Shown in pieces: positions 1-13,201 of a stretch of DNA of 64,000 nt. Position numbers and translations under genes: made by a program. The notes beneath the pieces were generated by a model. It was not told the DNA's origin and ran no database searches. It saw nothing but the letters and a program-made list of their open reading frames with translations. Source of the stretch: Dipetalonema caudispina (taxonomy: Eukaryota > Nematoda > Chromadorea > Rhabditida > Onchocercidae); contig JABVXV010000074.1 in NCBI GenBank assembly GCA_013365325.1, positions 62,001 to 126,000 on the forward strand. The letters run 5' to 3'. Numbering within the stretch: the first letter of the stretch is position 1; every line of letters starts with the position of its first letter.

Positions 1-1401
1 GAAATTTACTACGATGCAGTATTCCAACGAATTCTCATGAATTACGAGAATAGTTCCGCTTGAAAGTAAATTATTGTTGATTTATACTCCACAATCTTTA
101 TGAATAGCAGAATATGATGAAGATGAGGCGACTATCAATATCAATTTCAACAACCTTATCACGATTCCGGAAATGGACATTTTCTTTTCTTCAAAGTTCT
201 GCATCTTAATTGCTATGCTTTCACTTTCTTCCGTTATCCTTTATAAAGATGCATAAAAGTCTTAAGGTGATGATTTTCTGCAATTGATCGACTGACCAAC
301 CCAACTATCACAGGTAATAAACAAAACTGTCTGTGCAATCTGATACTTTCGGCAGCTCAAACTGCACAAACTTGAAATTTGATCAAACCTGTTAAATTCG
401 CTTACCTACTGGTACATTATCTACATTAACTAGCCGGTCGTCTTTTCCCTTCTTTCTTTTTTTTTTTTATAAATTGTCAAATGATCACTTCTATTTCAGG
501 CAATTCGCTAAGTCACTAACAATAGTAAAACCTGATTTCAAATCCAAACTTGACTGTTTAAAAAGGAATATATTTTTGTTCACAATGGAAGTATTAGAGG
601 TCACTCTTTGAAATGAATTTAAAAAGATTTGATGAAAGTTCTTCGGGGAATTGATCATCTTTGTGAAATTACTGCAAAGTTGAATTTATTTGAATGTCGA
701 AATTTTTGAGTAAGAGAAGCTGATTATTTTCTGTTTTTTTCTTTCTTAAATTTGTTCATTTACTTTGTAGTACTCAAAATAACAGGAAATTAAAATACGA
801 GATAGGAGAATATTGTAATATTTTTTACGGTAAACTGAAGATTAAATGTTTATAAACTAAAATGATAAGCTACTTGATTTTACTTATCCGTTCGTTAAAT
901 TCATGCATCAATTACTCTAACTGGTTTTATATATTGCTCAACAAGATTAGGACTTTTCAAATATTATGGAAAGTTATCGTTGCAACTGATCTTCAATTGT
1001 TCTAAATTGAATACTATAAGAAATGTTTGTTATGATCTCGTTAATAATTAATTGCTCTAAACAGTTTTAAGATTCTAATGTAAAATGAAAAGCTGAAATA
1101 AGCAAAGAGTTAAATCAATATTTAGAGCGATTACGAATAAAAGACTCAATAATGATTCGTTTTTTTTTTATCTATTATTTAAATTTCATCATGGAAATAA
1201 TTTTTCTCTTTCTTGTTGATATTATTATTTATATCTTTTTGTTAATTTTAATATAATCAAAATTATTTCTATTTATTCCAAAATTTAACTACAATTATCA
1301 AATATCACAATAATATATAGCATAAAAATTGTAGAAAATACTTTCATTAATATTCGTATAAAAACTGTTGTAGAGGCAAATTATAAGTACCTTGCAGGGC
1401 T

Positions 1402-1438
<37 letters not shown>

Positions 1439-1843
1439 CCTTTTTGTAAATTCTTTATAACCGTTCCACGTCTGTAACAAAAAGAAAAAAAGAAAAAAAA
1501 AAACTACAACTAGTAAAAATTTCTTGCTTCGATTTGTCAATCAGTGATTACATCACTTTTCACTGAATTGAATGAATTTAAAAAAGATGGATGATTTTGA
1601 TGATTAGCATTGTAATTATGTTCCGTGATGATATTAATACTTCTGAGATATTTGTTGAAATCCACTCCGTATATCTCTTTCAACAATTAATGCGACATTG
1701 ATGTATCGTATGGTATGCAAGCTTTGTTGAAAGATATGATATTGGATTCGAAATTGATAGTGGCGATACTTGTTACTTTTCGATACTGAATTATTTATTG
1801 AATATCATTTGTAGCATTTTTACAGCTGTTTCCATCGAATAAA
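1..1843. other. Intergenic or flanking AT-rich DNA
   Basis: I find no convincing gene here. It is AT-rich with a long poly-T run near 1405-1438 and a second A-rich run near 1485-1502. A plus-strand reading frame of 20 codons is open from base 1 to a stop at 61-63 and could be the tail of a gene to the left, but it is too short to claim. The last 60 bases are the upstream region of the secreted-protein gene. Confidence 0.5.
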
Positions 1844-3446
1844 ATGAGGAATACAAAGCTAACAACCATTTCTTTTCTATTTTTAATGGTATTTCTTTAC
1901 GGTGATGTCCAATGTGAACTTATTCGTCAATGTTTGTGCGACGAAATACAAAAATGTCATGAACAATTGTTGAATTTTGTAAAACCATGTGCTGATAAAT
2001 GCCAGGTATAATTAGTAGGATAATGTAGGAAGAATATAAATTAAATCGAGTTCCTCCTGTTGAAAAATGAGGTTATTTAACAATATCATGACAGCTATCT
2101 ATTCATAGGACAAAAATAAGGCATAAGTTATATTTCAACAACATTGCAATAAATTAGATCAATACTTAACAATAAGGTAGAGATACCATATTGCATTGTG
2201 CATGCTACAATCTTACTGCAGTGTGCATGTTACTAAATATACTGCATTATTTAAATATGCAATTCTTCTCCATTGCAATAATTACCACTAAATATTATCG
2301 AATAAAATGAAATGAATAATCTATTTCATATTATAGCAATATGCATCAAAGGTGAAAGCAGAATATAATATGCTGAAAAACTGTATTCTGCAAAATGAAG
2401 AGGAAATTTTACAAACAATCAACTGCACCGAGAATATGTTCCACGATGCGTAAGATTTTAAATTTCTTTAAATTAAAATTTCATCATATTTCATAATTTA
2501 AAAAAACAAAAAACTATCCAAAGATTCTCAAAGCATCCGATGAAGATAAAGGAATGGCAAGATACATATATAAATAATCATTCTTGTAGATGTGCAACAA
2601 AACCAGGAAATTATGTTCAGAAGACATATTTTGAATCACTGGAAATCGCGGGACTTACCGAAATTAATCGAGTTCTTGGAAGTATAATTTCAATGTTTCA
2701 TTAATTTAAATATTAATTTGCATCGTTTTTCTCTAATTTTAATTACCTCTTCACAAACTTCTACCAAATGTTGTAAGCTTCAGATTTACTTTGAATGATA
2801 TTCATGTTTTTAAGCTAGGCTTTTATAATAGATTTTAGATTATATTCTAATTAGTTGATAAAATATATCAATCGATTAATTCTGCGAATGATTTCAGATT
2901 CTGCTCGCTCACTTCAACCATTATTAGCAGTTGGACGACGTTTCCTGAGATGTACAAGAGAATGCATAAATCGATCTAGCGAATATTGCTCTGATCGTCT
3001 TAAGTTTGTTTTACTCATAAATACTTTAACTATTGATGATTTTGATCGATAGATTAATTAAATGAAGAAATTAGCTAATAATTCTAGCGAGAAATTTGAA
3101 CTAGAAAACATTGTTTTATTCAATTAATCTCAACATTCACAATCATTTTTATCGATTTCGTTGTTTTTAAATTTAAATTTAAGATGCGGTCTTAACTTAC
3201 CCGATAATTCGGTAATGATACAAAAGGCCAAACATTGTGCCATTGCTAGCGGCTTTGATAATAATACCATACAACAGATGTGTTCTTGTGCTGTATCTGC
3301 TGGTATCAGGTACAATTTGCTTTTTATTATATGCAATTTAATTTAAATCAATAATTAAAATATATCACAACCTGCTAACTCATTAATGCGAAACATTTAC
3401 TTTCAGGGATCTGAATGATGTCTGTCCACGTTTACAGATTTCATAA
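1844..3446 (+). CDS. Secreted cysteine-rich protein, CPG4-like
   Basis: Six exons: 1844-2005, 2337-2449, 2590-2681, 2898-3003, 3184-3309 and 3407-3446, all with GT..AG introns and matching phases, giving 212 residues. Residues 1-24 form a clear signal peptide (MRNTKLTTISFLFLMVFLYG, then cleavage near DVQC). The mature part is small, acidic-to-neutral and rich in spaced cysteines (CLCDEIQKC, CADKC, CTREC, CSCAVSAG), implying several disulphides and extracellular location. The cysteine spacing recalls the nematode chondroitin proteoglycan 4 (CPG4) domain family; this is an inference from pattern only, and no glycosaminoglycan attachment cluster (repeated Ser-Gly) is seen. One N-glycosylation sequon (NCT) lies in exon 2. 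A poly-A signal AATAAA lies at 3596-3601. The start is the first ATG before the signal peptide. No function is assigned. Confidence 0.8.
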
Positions 3447-5222
3447 GTCAGAAATTACTAAAAACAACTGCTGTCTAACGAAGGAGAATTTGTTGTTATA
3501 AGAATATCCTTCTGATTCATCGTAATTTTCTGTATTCATCCTTTAATTAATCCTAATTAATACATGTTTCTATTGTTTTATTAATTTAAGGAAAAAATAA
3601 AAGAAAAAACAAACAAACAAGACATTTTCCTGCAATAATCTAAGCTGTTAAAGTAATAGTTATTTTTTTTGCAAATATCATCTCACAAAGAGTTCCATCC
3701 TTTAATGATCACTCTTTCATGACCTTTATGAATATTTAGAAAAGAAGAATGTAAAATATGAAATATCACAAAATTATATCGCTCTTGTATTGATTGATAT
3801 CAATGCGGAAATTCTTCAGAAAATGATCAGAATACTTCAGCTGTTATAGCCCGCCTAAATAGGCATCTTCCAGAAGCTAAGATCAATTTGCGCACGGCTT
3901 CGATGGCGCTAACTTCTAAAAATAAATTGCTATAAATGATAATATATGCAAATTTATTCATTCCAGGATAATATTGATAATATTGATGATCACTGATCTT
4001 CTCTCCTTTTCAATTGCTCCAATAGCAATGGATACTTTTTTCAAGATTTTTGATTTTCGAATTCAATCTCATTGAAGAAATATTTTCCACTTTCACTCCT
4101 AATTGATGAATTCCTTTTCATGTCTTATATTTCCAGTTAACTTTTCAACATCCAATTTTTAATTTCTTCCTTCTTGATGACCATTTGACCCTTCAATAAT
4201 TGCAAATATGAAAAGAAAAATATTCAAACAACAATGATAACTGATGATAATTGAAGAAGTTGTATAACTGTGACATTTACAACTATTCCTCATCATATTC
4301 TTTTCCTCAATCCTGAAATATGAAATGTTTAAAGTGCAAGATAAACTCTCTTATATTGTTTTTACACAGATATATATACACATACACACATACACACATA
4401 TATACATACAGACATACACATACACACACACACACACACATACATACATAGAAATGTTGAGGGTGCTGTGGTGCCATTTTATTATGGCTCATTGAAACGA
4501 TCAATTTTTCGATAGGAATTTCAACAATGGATATTGGTTGGAAGGAATTGTACGAATAATCTAATCTATAGTGGAAGAAGAGAAAGAGAAGAGAAGAAAG
4601 AAGGATCAACAAAATTTAATAATTTTTAGCGTATTTATTTAAACTATTTTTATGATAATGGATCATTACCGCCGAATGATAATATTCGATATGTAGGAAA
4701 AGAAATGAATATTAAAATTAGATTTGAAATTTATATTTTATTGATAATTAAATGAATGTTAATCTTTTTTTTTTTTTTTTCCTATCGATATATTTGATAT
4801 CAGTTCAGGTATTGGTAGTAGTAATTATTTCTGCAAAGTTGAAAAAAAAAAACAAGAAATGGAATGATATCATTGGATGATTCATTACCGTATTGATTTG
4901 TTTATTAGATGTGCACATTTGTATTCATTCTTCTTAGCAAAATTGATTTTACTACTAAATTTTCATTTCATTTTCATTTATTTCTATCAATTTACAAAAT
5001 TTCCCCTTTTTATCATAGCATATCATTTATTGTCGATGATTGAAAAGGTAAAAAAAATAAGTTGAATTTCGATCTTTTACTTTTTTCACTTTGATTTTAT
5101 GGTATGCAATTGAGTTTTTGTTTGTTGCAAATTTTACGAATTTTCCTTCTTCATTTGTTGATTGTGGGAAGTTGAGAGATGAAGAAATTTTCTTCACATT
5201 TGAAGGCAAAAAATTTGCAACA
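3447..5222. other. Intergenic region with CA/TA microsatellite
   Basis: This holds the 3' flank of the secreted-protein gene, a CA/TA microsatellite at about 4369-4450, poly-T near 4765-4781 and the 5' flank of the PI-PLC-like gene. The frame upstream of 5223 stays open back to about 5091, so a longer N-terminus or an upstream exon of the PLC gene cannot be excluded. Confidence 0.5.
4369..4450. repeat. CA/TACA microsatellite
   Basis: The tract is an alternating run of ACAC and ATAC units ending in about nine consecutive CA dinucleotides and TACA repeats. A reading frame through its minus strand gives only a Val/Cys/Tyr repeat and is not a gene. Confidence 0.9.
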
Positions 5223-7736
5223 ATGACCGATTGGATGTCCGAATTACCGGTTGCTGCCCGGGATAAACCAATTATGACGCTTGCTATTCCAGGTTTTCAA
5301 ATTGTTTCATTTTAACTTTGTCATTTCATATAAATTATTTTATTGTTTATTAAATTAAATAATAATAATTAATAGGAGTAGTTCTGTTTTGAAGTGGATG
5401 AAGAGTTCAATTCTCGATCAGCTGTTAAATGATAGCATTTGCAAATTACTATTCGATGGAAAAGTAAACAGAAAAGAAAAAAAAAATGTCCTTTAAAATT
5501 TCTATTGTTTCTATTGTACCTTCTTCAGGCTCCCATTTAAGCGGTACATGTAGTCTGAAAGAAGATAGTGAAATAACACCGGATCAAACATGGTGTGTTC
5601 GGGTACTTGATTCCAACGATATGATCCGGAAAGCGGTTTATAATTGGTCAAAAGTACAAACGATGTCCATCAAACAGCAGGTATCATCAAATATAATTTA
5701 TAGATATTTACAATACGATTATCAATTCTAAGTTGCTATTTTGAGAAGTAATTTACCTAAGGAATATTAAAAATTGGAAAAATTTTCAGCTAGAAGCAGG
5801 TATTCGATTTCTGGATGTACAAGTGGCTTACCTAAATGAAGGTATTTATGTAGTACATGGATTACGATCAATGGAAATCAGAGGTATATACCTGCTAAAA
5901 CTCTTTCTTTTTTTTCCTCATAATATCTTGGAGAATCTTTCATCTTTCAAACCCAATACAACAATTTTGATCATTTCATTTATCTGATCATTGTTTATAG
6001 CGTCTATCTCAATAATTGATTAAATTGAAAAAAGATCTCTCTAATGTGCTTTTCAACATATATCGTTAAATTCATTAGACGATTCAGTTTTTAATAAGTA
6101 ATTCCGCAGGTATGAATTTTCCTAGCCAATAAACTCTCTTGACAAAGTCATATGTCATATACCTAAATGGAAATGTCGTAAGAGAAGTATTAATTTTTCC
6201 TATAGTTGTACTATTTTTGATTGATATTTTTGTTCATTTCATTGTAGATCTGTTCAAAAGAGTGGATGACTTCTTATCACTTCATCCGAAGGAGGTAGTG
6301 CTAATTGATATCAATCATTTCTATGAATTTCGTGAACAACATCATGATAAGCTTCTCGATATGATTAATAATTTGTTCGGTGATCGTCTGATTAATCGAC
6401 CGGCAACAATACGAACAGCGATGAGCTATACACTAAACAAAATTTGGAACAGCACCGGAAGGGTTTGTTTCGTATATTTCATATTTAAGAGAGTTTTTTT
6501 TTTTTTTATTCCACAAATTAATGCTTTAAAGCTCTTCAAATATCCCTTTAGGGAAACAATAACGGCGTAAAACAGAAAGATATATTCTAGAATAGCCGGA
6601 TTAATCCGTAAAACTGTCAAAAATTTAAAAATCCTATCGCTTATCTTGAAAACGTAGCATTTAGAGAGAAAGATAAATCCTGAATCTATATAATTCCATT
6701 CACTTTGACACAGGTGATAATCTTCTATCAGCCACCGTTACCTTCACTCAAAGCAACAGATATCAATGGACATGCTGGACCATCAGATATCATTAAGTTA
6801 CCTAATTATGTGTGGAGTCGACAGTTTATTAAAAGTCCATGGCCAAAAACTGATGATGCTAAGCGCATGGTTGATGATGTGGGAAATATTTTACAGACTC
6901 GAATGCTTGAGGATGGTTTCCAGGTATATCCATACCAGTATTGTATTGTATAGTCTTACTATGATACACTTCGAAATCATATATTTCAGATGATAATCTA
7001 TCATCTGCTATATCTTCACTGAAAGGGCGCATCTTTCATACTTTATCAGTAAATCATCGCTCTAATTAGAGGATCTGTTATTTTTCAACTTTTAAGAAAT
7101 TTTGGTTCTTTTATATTTTAAGGTATGTCAAGCAATAGTAACGTTAACTGTAAATTCAATCATTCGCCAACCAACTGGAACATTTGAAGCACGATTCGGA
7201 CGACGCGCGACTAGAGCGTTGGTCGATTGGCTGCGACAGGTATCCATCAACTTTCCAAATTTGTTGTTTAACTTAGCCCAAATCAAGAAAATTCTAGTAA
7301 AAGATTGATAATTTTATTCCATGTTCAATATTGCATGTTCCACCCTTCCATACAAAAAAGGAAAAACTATCGGGAAAGTGTTCAGTAACAAAAAATTTCA
7401 CTACATTCACTGCGGTTATTGCACGAATTGGAGCCATTTGACTTCCGTATTGGCCAGATGGTTGTTTTCTTCCTTAATCTATTCAAATGTAAAAACACGC
7501 ATAAAATACAAGTATATCTCATAATATAATATTTCATTAACAATGGTCATCAGAATTTTGGGATTGATTAATTTCATTTACTTTACTTTTGAAGCTAAGA
7601 TTCAGATTATGAGTTCAAATCGCCTAAGAAACTTTTTTAGAATGGACATAGTTATCGATCTAATATTAACGTGATTGTGGCAGATTTCGTGGATGAGGAC
7701 GGTTTTTGCAACACTATGATTGATCTGAACAAGTAA
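5223..7736 (+). CDS. PI-PLC X domain-containing protein (PLCXD-like), altered active site
   Basis: Seven exons: 5223-5292, 5529-5680, 5790-5883, 6248-6462, 6714-6923, 7123-7239 and 7641-7736, giving 317 residues, the usual size of PLCXD proteins, which are a lone X domain without PH, EF, Y or C2 parts. Family features seen in order: WMSELP near the N-terminus, IPGSH at 22-26, GIRFLDVQV at 78-86, VVHG at 95-98, HPKEVVLIDINHF, a VIIFYQPP strand and a C-terminal strand INVIVADFVDEDGF. Both catalytic-type histidines (His26, His97) are present. The Asp that normally follows the first His is Leu27, and the Arg of the usual FDxR motif is Gln85, so phosphoinositide cleavage may be lost or changed. 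There is no signal peptide or membrane segment in this model. The ATG at 5223 has a good AACA context; the frame upstream is open, so the start is the least certain part. Confidence 0.87.
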
Positions 7737-8019
7737 TGAAAGAGGTCTTCTGATGTGACAGTTAATATATACATATATCTATGTGTAATATAAGTATATT
7801 TTATGTAACAATTGTTACTGAATTGTTTATAACTTTGTTCAAATTGAACATTATTAAAACTTTTAAAACTAATTATCCAAATCTCCTTCCTTTTCCATTC
7901 TTTTTTTCCCAGAATCCGGCAAGCTTAGTCAATTTTTCACTCAAATTCCTGCACAATTCCGCCAAAAAAAAAAGAGATTTCAGGTAAGGTTTGGACGATA
8001 AAAAATATTCCAAAACGTG

Positions 8020-11012
8020 TTAGGAAAATAAGTTTCCGGTAAGCAGCATAGCCACTTCGTAGGCACCAAAAAAAACGAAGCCGCCGATACCCATCCAAGC
8101 GGAACGAGGCAAGATACCAGCATAAAGTCCTCGGTATCCAGATGTTGTCCATATTTTTGCCAGCGTTGCTGATATCCCTAGACGTGAAGTATTCTCACTC
8201 AACATTATCTGCGTTTTTACAACATCAAATGGTGTAGTCATGGCTGCAGCTATACTTCCCGATACACTGCCGCATGCTGCTGATTCGAACGGCGTGCACT
8301 GCCTTTTTTGGACCCTAAAATAGTTAAGTGTAACGATAAGGATTAAATGTCCCAGTTACCAGGACTCCATTAGAAGTTTAGAACAACAAGTCAGGATAAA
8401 GCAAGCTCATGCTTAAAATGATTTCAGAAGAACATCAAAAGTCCAAGTGTCTAAATGGAATAGTGTATTGAGATACAGATTTCTGCAAGAGCTATCTCTT
8501 TAACCATTATGTTGTAGTTTAACATTTTGCTACACACGCAAACTCTCAGTCAAAACTTAATTCGCTCATTTTGAAGTCGATAACTTCAAAATGATCTTGC
8601 AACTAAGTGGCAAAATCAGAAATTCAGTTGACAACAATTTATTAGTTGAAACAATACATGAATTGCAGGGATGCATAGAATGAAAAAGATGAGTGAACGT
8701 TGAACATGAATACGGGGAAATAACGGTGTAAAGGAAATTGCACAAATGCGAAAGCCATCGCAATCCGAAGTTGTAAATAAATAAATATTTGTTTTTCAAC
8801 AAATAATGAAAGATACGATGGAAAATTGAACATCTGATTTTAACACACGCTTTTCCTTACTAAGGTTAAGGTTAAAATAGCAATAATAAGAAAGAAGGTG
8901 CGATATATAAATGAAATGAGTCACATATGCGAATGACATAACTCGATCAGGTAGCAATTATAATGTACAAGATAGTAGGAAAGAAATATATAAGCATTTT
9001 ATAACCAATAATGCAGCTCTCTAATATATGATAAATAGAATTTAACTGAAAGATGGAATTTAATCCAATCTGAACTGTGTTACGATATCAAATCTTTATT
9101 AAGAAGTGCACTGCAGCTATTTTTCTGAGAATAACTTTCATCAGTTGTATTTTCTAAATTCATTCCATGTCAACGTAATCACGTTTCACGTTTAACGTCA
9201 TATCATTCTCAATTTATGCGATAATTTAGTTGCTATCAACTAAAGCAAACATTTAATGTTGCGCACGCAACGGCCTTGTAATCTTGCAAACAGTATGAAA
9301 ATAATTTGAAATTTTAAGAACATACATTAAACAAATGATTAAAACAAACCTTGCTACCTTTTGCTTCAAAACTTCCCAAACAGGGAATTCGATAAGTGAA
9401 AATGGAATTTCCCGGAATATAGTGCTGAAGAAACCTTGATAAAATCCAAGGAATCCTAAAAAAAGTTGGAAAAACATTACTCAAATATAAGAGAGCCGAA
9501 TCCAGAGAAATTAGATTCTATAAACAATTACAAATGACGATAAGAGATTATCGTCAACAACAGATGAACTTTGAACACATCTTGCTGCCAGAAGAAAAGA
9601 ATCACTACATGGAATCAGTCTTTAAGCTAAAACGAATAATTTTTGAACTTTTAGCAATATAAAAGAACTAATTTGATGGTTGATGAAGGAATAACAGAGT
9701 ATTTAAAAAGTTTAAATGACTCGTAAGTGAAGAAGGCACTATGGAAGTGAATGAATGGAAAGATCCTGAAGATGCGATCATTACATCCGTTATAAGATTT
9801 TCACGATTTTAACAATTTCAATTACTACTTCTGCAATTATCATGTAACTAATCTAGTCAAATTGCGAAATATAACATGTATTTTTGGTTACTTGTAAAGG
9901 AATTACTTAAATTATGGATTTCCCATACACTATTGTAATATAAATAAAAAATATACCACTTCGACTATAAATCGTCCGGCAAATTATGCCTAAATGATGA
10001 ACGTACTTTGCCTGTGCACGTTGTTTCACTAATTCGGTAGGTACCCGTACAAAACAAGCAACAATTTCCGAAAAACTAGCTGCACCTGCATTCACAGCCA
10101 CTGCTGAAAAGTTCTTCATTGTACCAAAAACAATGTGATGAAATAGACCTAATACTTATGAACATAAAATATGCAGCTAAAAAAAAAAAAAAATTTGTCA
10201 GAAATATTAATTGATACTTTATTTATTTGTCAAAAATCCTCTTGTAGCTGAAAAAAAAAAAAAAAAAAGAAAAAAAAAAACAAAGAATATATCGAGTTGG
10301 TAAAAAAATGAAAGATGTTCAATTTATTTCTACTGTTAGCATTTGTAATTCGAAAAAAAAAAATAGGCTTCCGCAGAATTTATTATATATCAATGGATTA
10401 TTTCAATTAACTTATAATTTTGATTCCTATCATACAACACACCAACAACAGCAATATTTAGCAAATGACATTTTTATGACTATTATTTACTTGCATTCTT
10501 TGTCCGCTATTTGCTTGAGCGTGTTATATGTAGAGAAAAATAATGCAGCACTTGGCGCAGAACCAATGACTACCGATCCCATACCTCGATAGATATTTCG
10601 TAGACCTCCTGCAGCAGCAAATCCCTTAAACATTACAACGGGTTGAAGGTATTCACAACATGAACGTCTCTACATCATATATTCTTGCTTCGTACTGCAA
10701 ATGTAAAATGTCAACCAATTGGTATGATAAGTGCATAAAATTATAGATAATTTTTTCAGGATGCGGAAAATAAAGCGCACGGGAGCTGTCATCTTCCTTC
10801 GATTTTATTACATTAAAAATCTAATTACACACGAGTAAATGATATGAAGAACGAAGATACATATATAATAGGTAAAGTACAATAAATGAACGTATCATAA
10901 TTACCTCGGAACTCTGTAGTCTGGTTTTGATAGTATCCAATGGATACAGTGTTAAGTCTACAACCAATCCAGCAGCAGCGCCACAAAGCAGCGGTCGACC
11001 AAACCAATCCAT
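8020..11012 (-). CDS. SLC25A26: Mitochondrial S-adenosylmethionine carrier (SLC25A26 family)
   Basis: Five exons in transcript order: 11012-10905, 10624-10495, 10148-9957, 9455-9350 and 8314-8020, giving 276 residues, about the length of the human carrier. Three mitochondrial-carrier repeats are visible with their signatures [22 protein letters not shown] and [10 protein letters not shown], each followed by the Gly-rich second-helix part ([24 protein letters not shown]). [14 protein letters not shown] in repeat 2 is diagnostic-looking for the SAM carrier. Members import cytosolic SAM into the matrix in exchange for S-adenosylhomocysteine, feeding mitochondrial methylation and lipoate synthesis. 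The second intron only keeps the frame if a GC donor (GCAAGT, at 10494-10489) is used; the acceptor could be before 10148 or a few codons further upstream. The gene converges with the PI-PLC-like gene, 283 bases away. Confidence 0.93.
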
Positions 11013-13201
11013 TACAATTCGTCAATATCAGTGGTAAATCATGAGCTAATTTCCCATTGAATAGTTCAGCTACATGCAAAAAAAGTATTTAAGAATCATT
11101 TAGCTTTACCAAAGAGTTTTCTCTTCGGAATATTATTGAAAACTAATTGTTATACACACTTGAATGCTAAAGTTCTTGCGTAGCAATTAAAATCAAAATA
11201 ACCATCCAGGTGAATTGCCTCCTCAGAGGAAACTGAAATCTTTCTCAAAGACCTTATTTTAAAGTTTTTATTACTGATAGAAATAGAACAGATAAAAAGG
11301 CACAAATATATTATGAGAATAGTAACAAGAAATAACGAGTGCAATATCATACTAGAAGTAATAAATTAGATGCATTATACAGGTTTAAATCGATTTACAA
11401 ATAAATGCGAAAATTAGTTAGTGAATAAATAAGAGGAAGTTTCTCAAAACAAACTTCTCCAATTTCGAACGAAATTTTTGCGACAAAAAAGAATCTCAGG
11501 AAAATTCTAGGAATGAAACTGCATGAATTTGCTGTACTTCAGTAATGATTGTAATTGCCAATAACTTTCTTGAAAAATCAAATATTTAAGCGATAATTTC
11601 TGGATTTTTGCTGCATCAAAATTCAATGTTTTTAAGAAAGTTCAAATAACTTTTTATTACAAAGATTCCAATCCCTTTCTTCTTTAAGCTAAGAAATTTA
11701 AAGTTATTAGATTACTTTAGAAATCGATGAATGTAATGTTGAAATTATAAATAAATAGTCAAAAATATCACCAAATAAATATAACAGGATATGAATCACT
11801 TAAGTGATACACCAGAGCAATATCAATACATATTGTGCACAGTATTTAACATTCATCAACCGATTGCATATATATGAAAGGCTTCAACATTTTGAAATAA
11901 AGAACATTCGAAAAAAGTGGAAGAAAACAACAAGGACAATTGCATTATTTTCACTTAAAGATGTAAATAAGACTAGGACCCGATCCATTGCTCCCTAAAA
12001 AAAGCAATGGCTTGGAACGTGCATGAAGGTTCCCAATTTTCTTTTTTCAATCTAAAATACCAAGAGGAGAGAAACAAATGAGAAAAACTATTTGAAATGA
12101 GTAGAATCAAAAAAAAAAAAAAGTGAATGAATAAAGCTTGGACAACAAGAAGTGAAAACACCGGAAATAGTAATAAGTGATAAAAAAAGACGGTAAAAGT
12201 ACGATATCACAGCTGTCAAAAGGTAAGTACAGCAAGTAACCGAAAATATATGATTGTTTGTCTATCCAATTACAACGCAAATGGAGCATTCTTGTCATTA
12301 GTCTATCATCACTTTCACATTTTACTGCGAAAGCTCTACCGGAAAAGCATTTTTTTTTCTACTATCTGCAAGTTTCTAGAAATTGAATTTGTCTGATAGA
12401 CACACAATGGTGTGGAAATCTCATCCTTGATTTTATATCAATAGCGGATAATCCCTATTCCCTACTGTAATACGTAAGAACAAAATAGACAAACAAATCG
12501 ATGAAATTTTCGGTATTGTCATACCACAAAAAAATGCAAAGAATAAATAAAATGAAGTGAAAAACATTGTGATATGTCGAAGTGTACAGTAGAAATGAGA
12601 AAAAAGAACAAAAATTGTTCAAAAACATGAAACAACCATAGAAAAAACATTTGTCCCCGAAAAAATAAAGAAAAAAAAAAAAAAAAAAACGAAAAGACAA
12701 ACAAATAAATAATATTATATTATCTTATATCATATAGGAAACAATATTAATTGAATGACGGAAGGAGGAATAATATGAAGATTTTCCTCTAAAGTTAAAC
12801 GGGATCAATCATTCTACTTCTCATAAATAAACTACAACTGCATGTTTATCAAAAAAGTTGATAAAAACAAGTGGATTCTATATACTTCAACATTATGTAT
12901 TCATCTGCTGCTGAACATAGGGAAAAAGCTTTTCCTTGTTCTAAAACACACTAAAGTGTATTAAAATGGCAGGTAGGATACTGGTGACAGCCTTTTTCAA
13001 ACTGTAGTGTGATACCATTTATACATAATCCATGACCTGATTTAATGGGAAACTAAAATTTGCCCTGCACTGCAGTGACTTTTGCTTAGCATTCCGTTTA
13101 TTTATTTTTTTTTTCTCTTCTGTTTATTTTCCCCTCTTCTTACGTAACTCATTTCACTTTAGCTTTTTTCCTATTATAAATCATGAAAAGAGTAGCTATA
13201 T
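11013..13201. other. Intergenic region between two minus-strand genes
   Basis: I see no gene. The stretch holds the 5' flank of the SAM carrier and the 3' flank of the GalNAc-transferase. A-rich runs occur near 12109-12121 and 12662-12690; frames through them are poly-Phe or poly-Lys artefacts. Confidence 0.5.

Noticed and set aside
1..63. Open plus-strand frame EIYYDAVFQRILMNYENSSA and a stop, possible tail of a gene to the left
   Set aside because: Twenty codons can be open by chance and there is no splice site or homology inside the window to support it.
1298..1540. Minus-strand frame with poly-Lys and poly-Phe
   Set aside because: It is created by poly-T and poly-A runs; no gene-like sequence on either side.
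4307..4612. Minus-strand frame with Cys/Val repeat
   Set aside because: It reads through the CA microsatellite.
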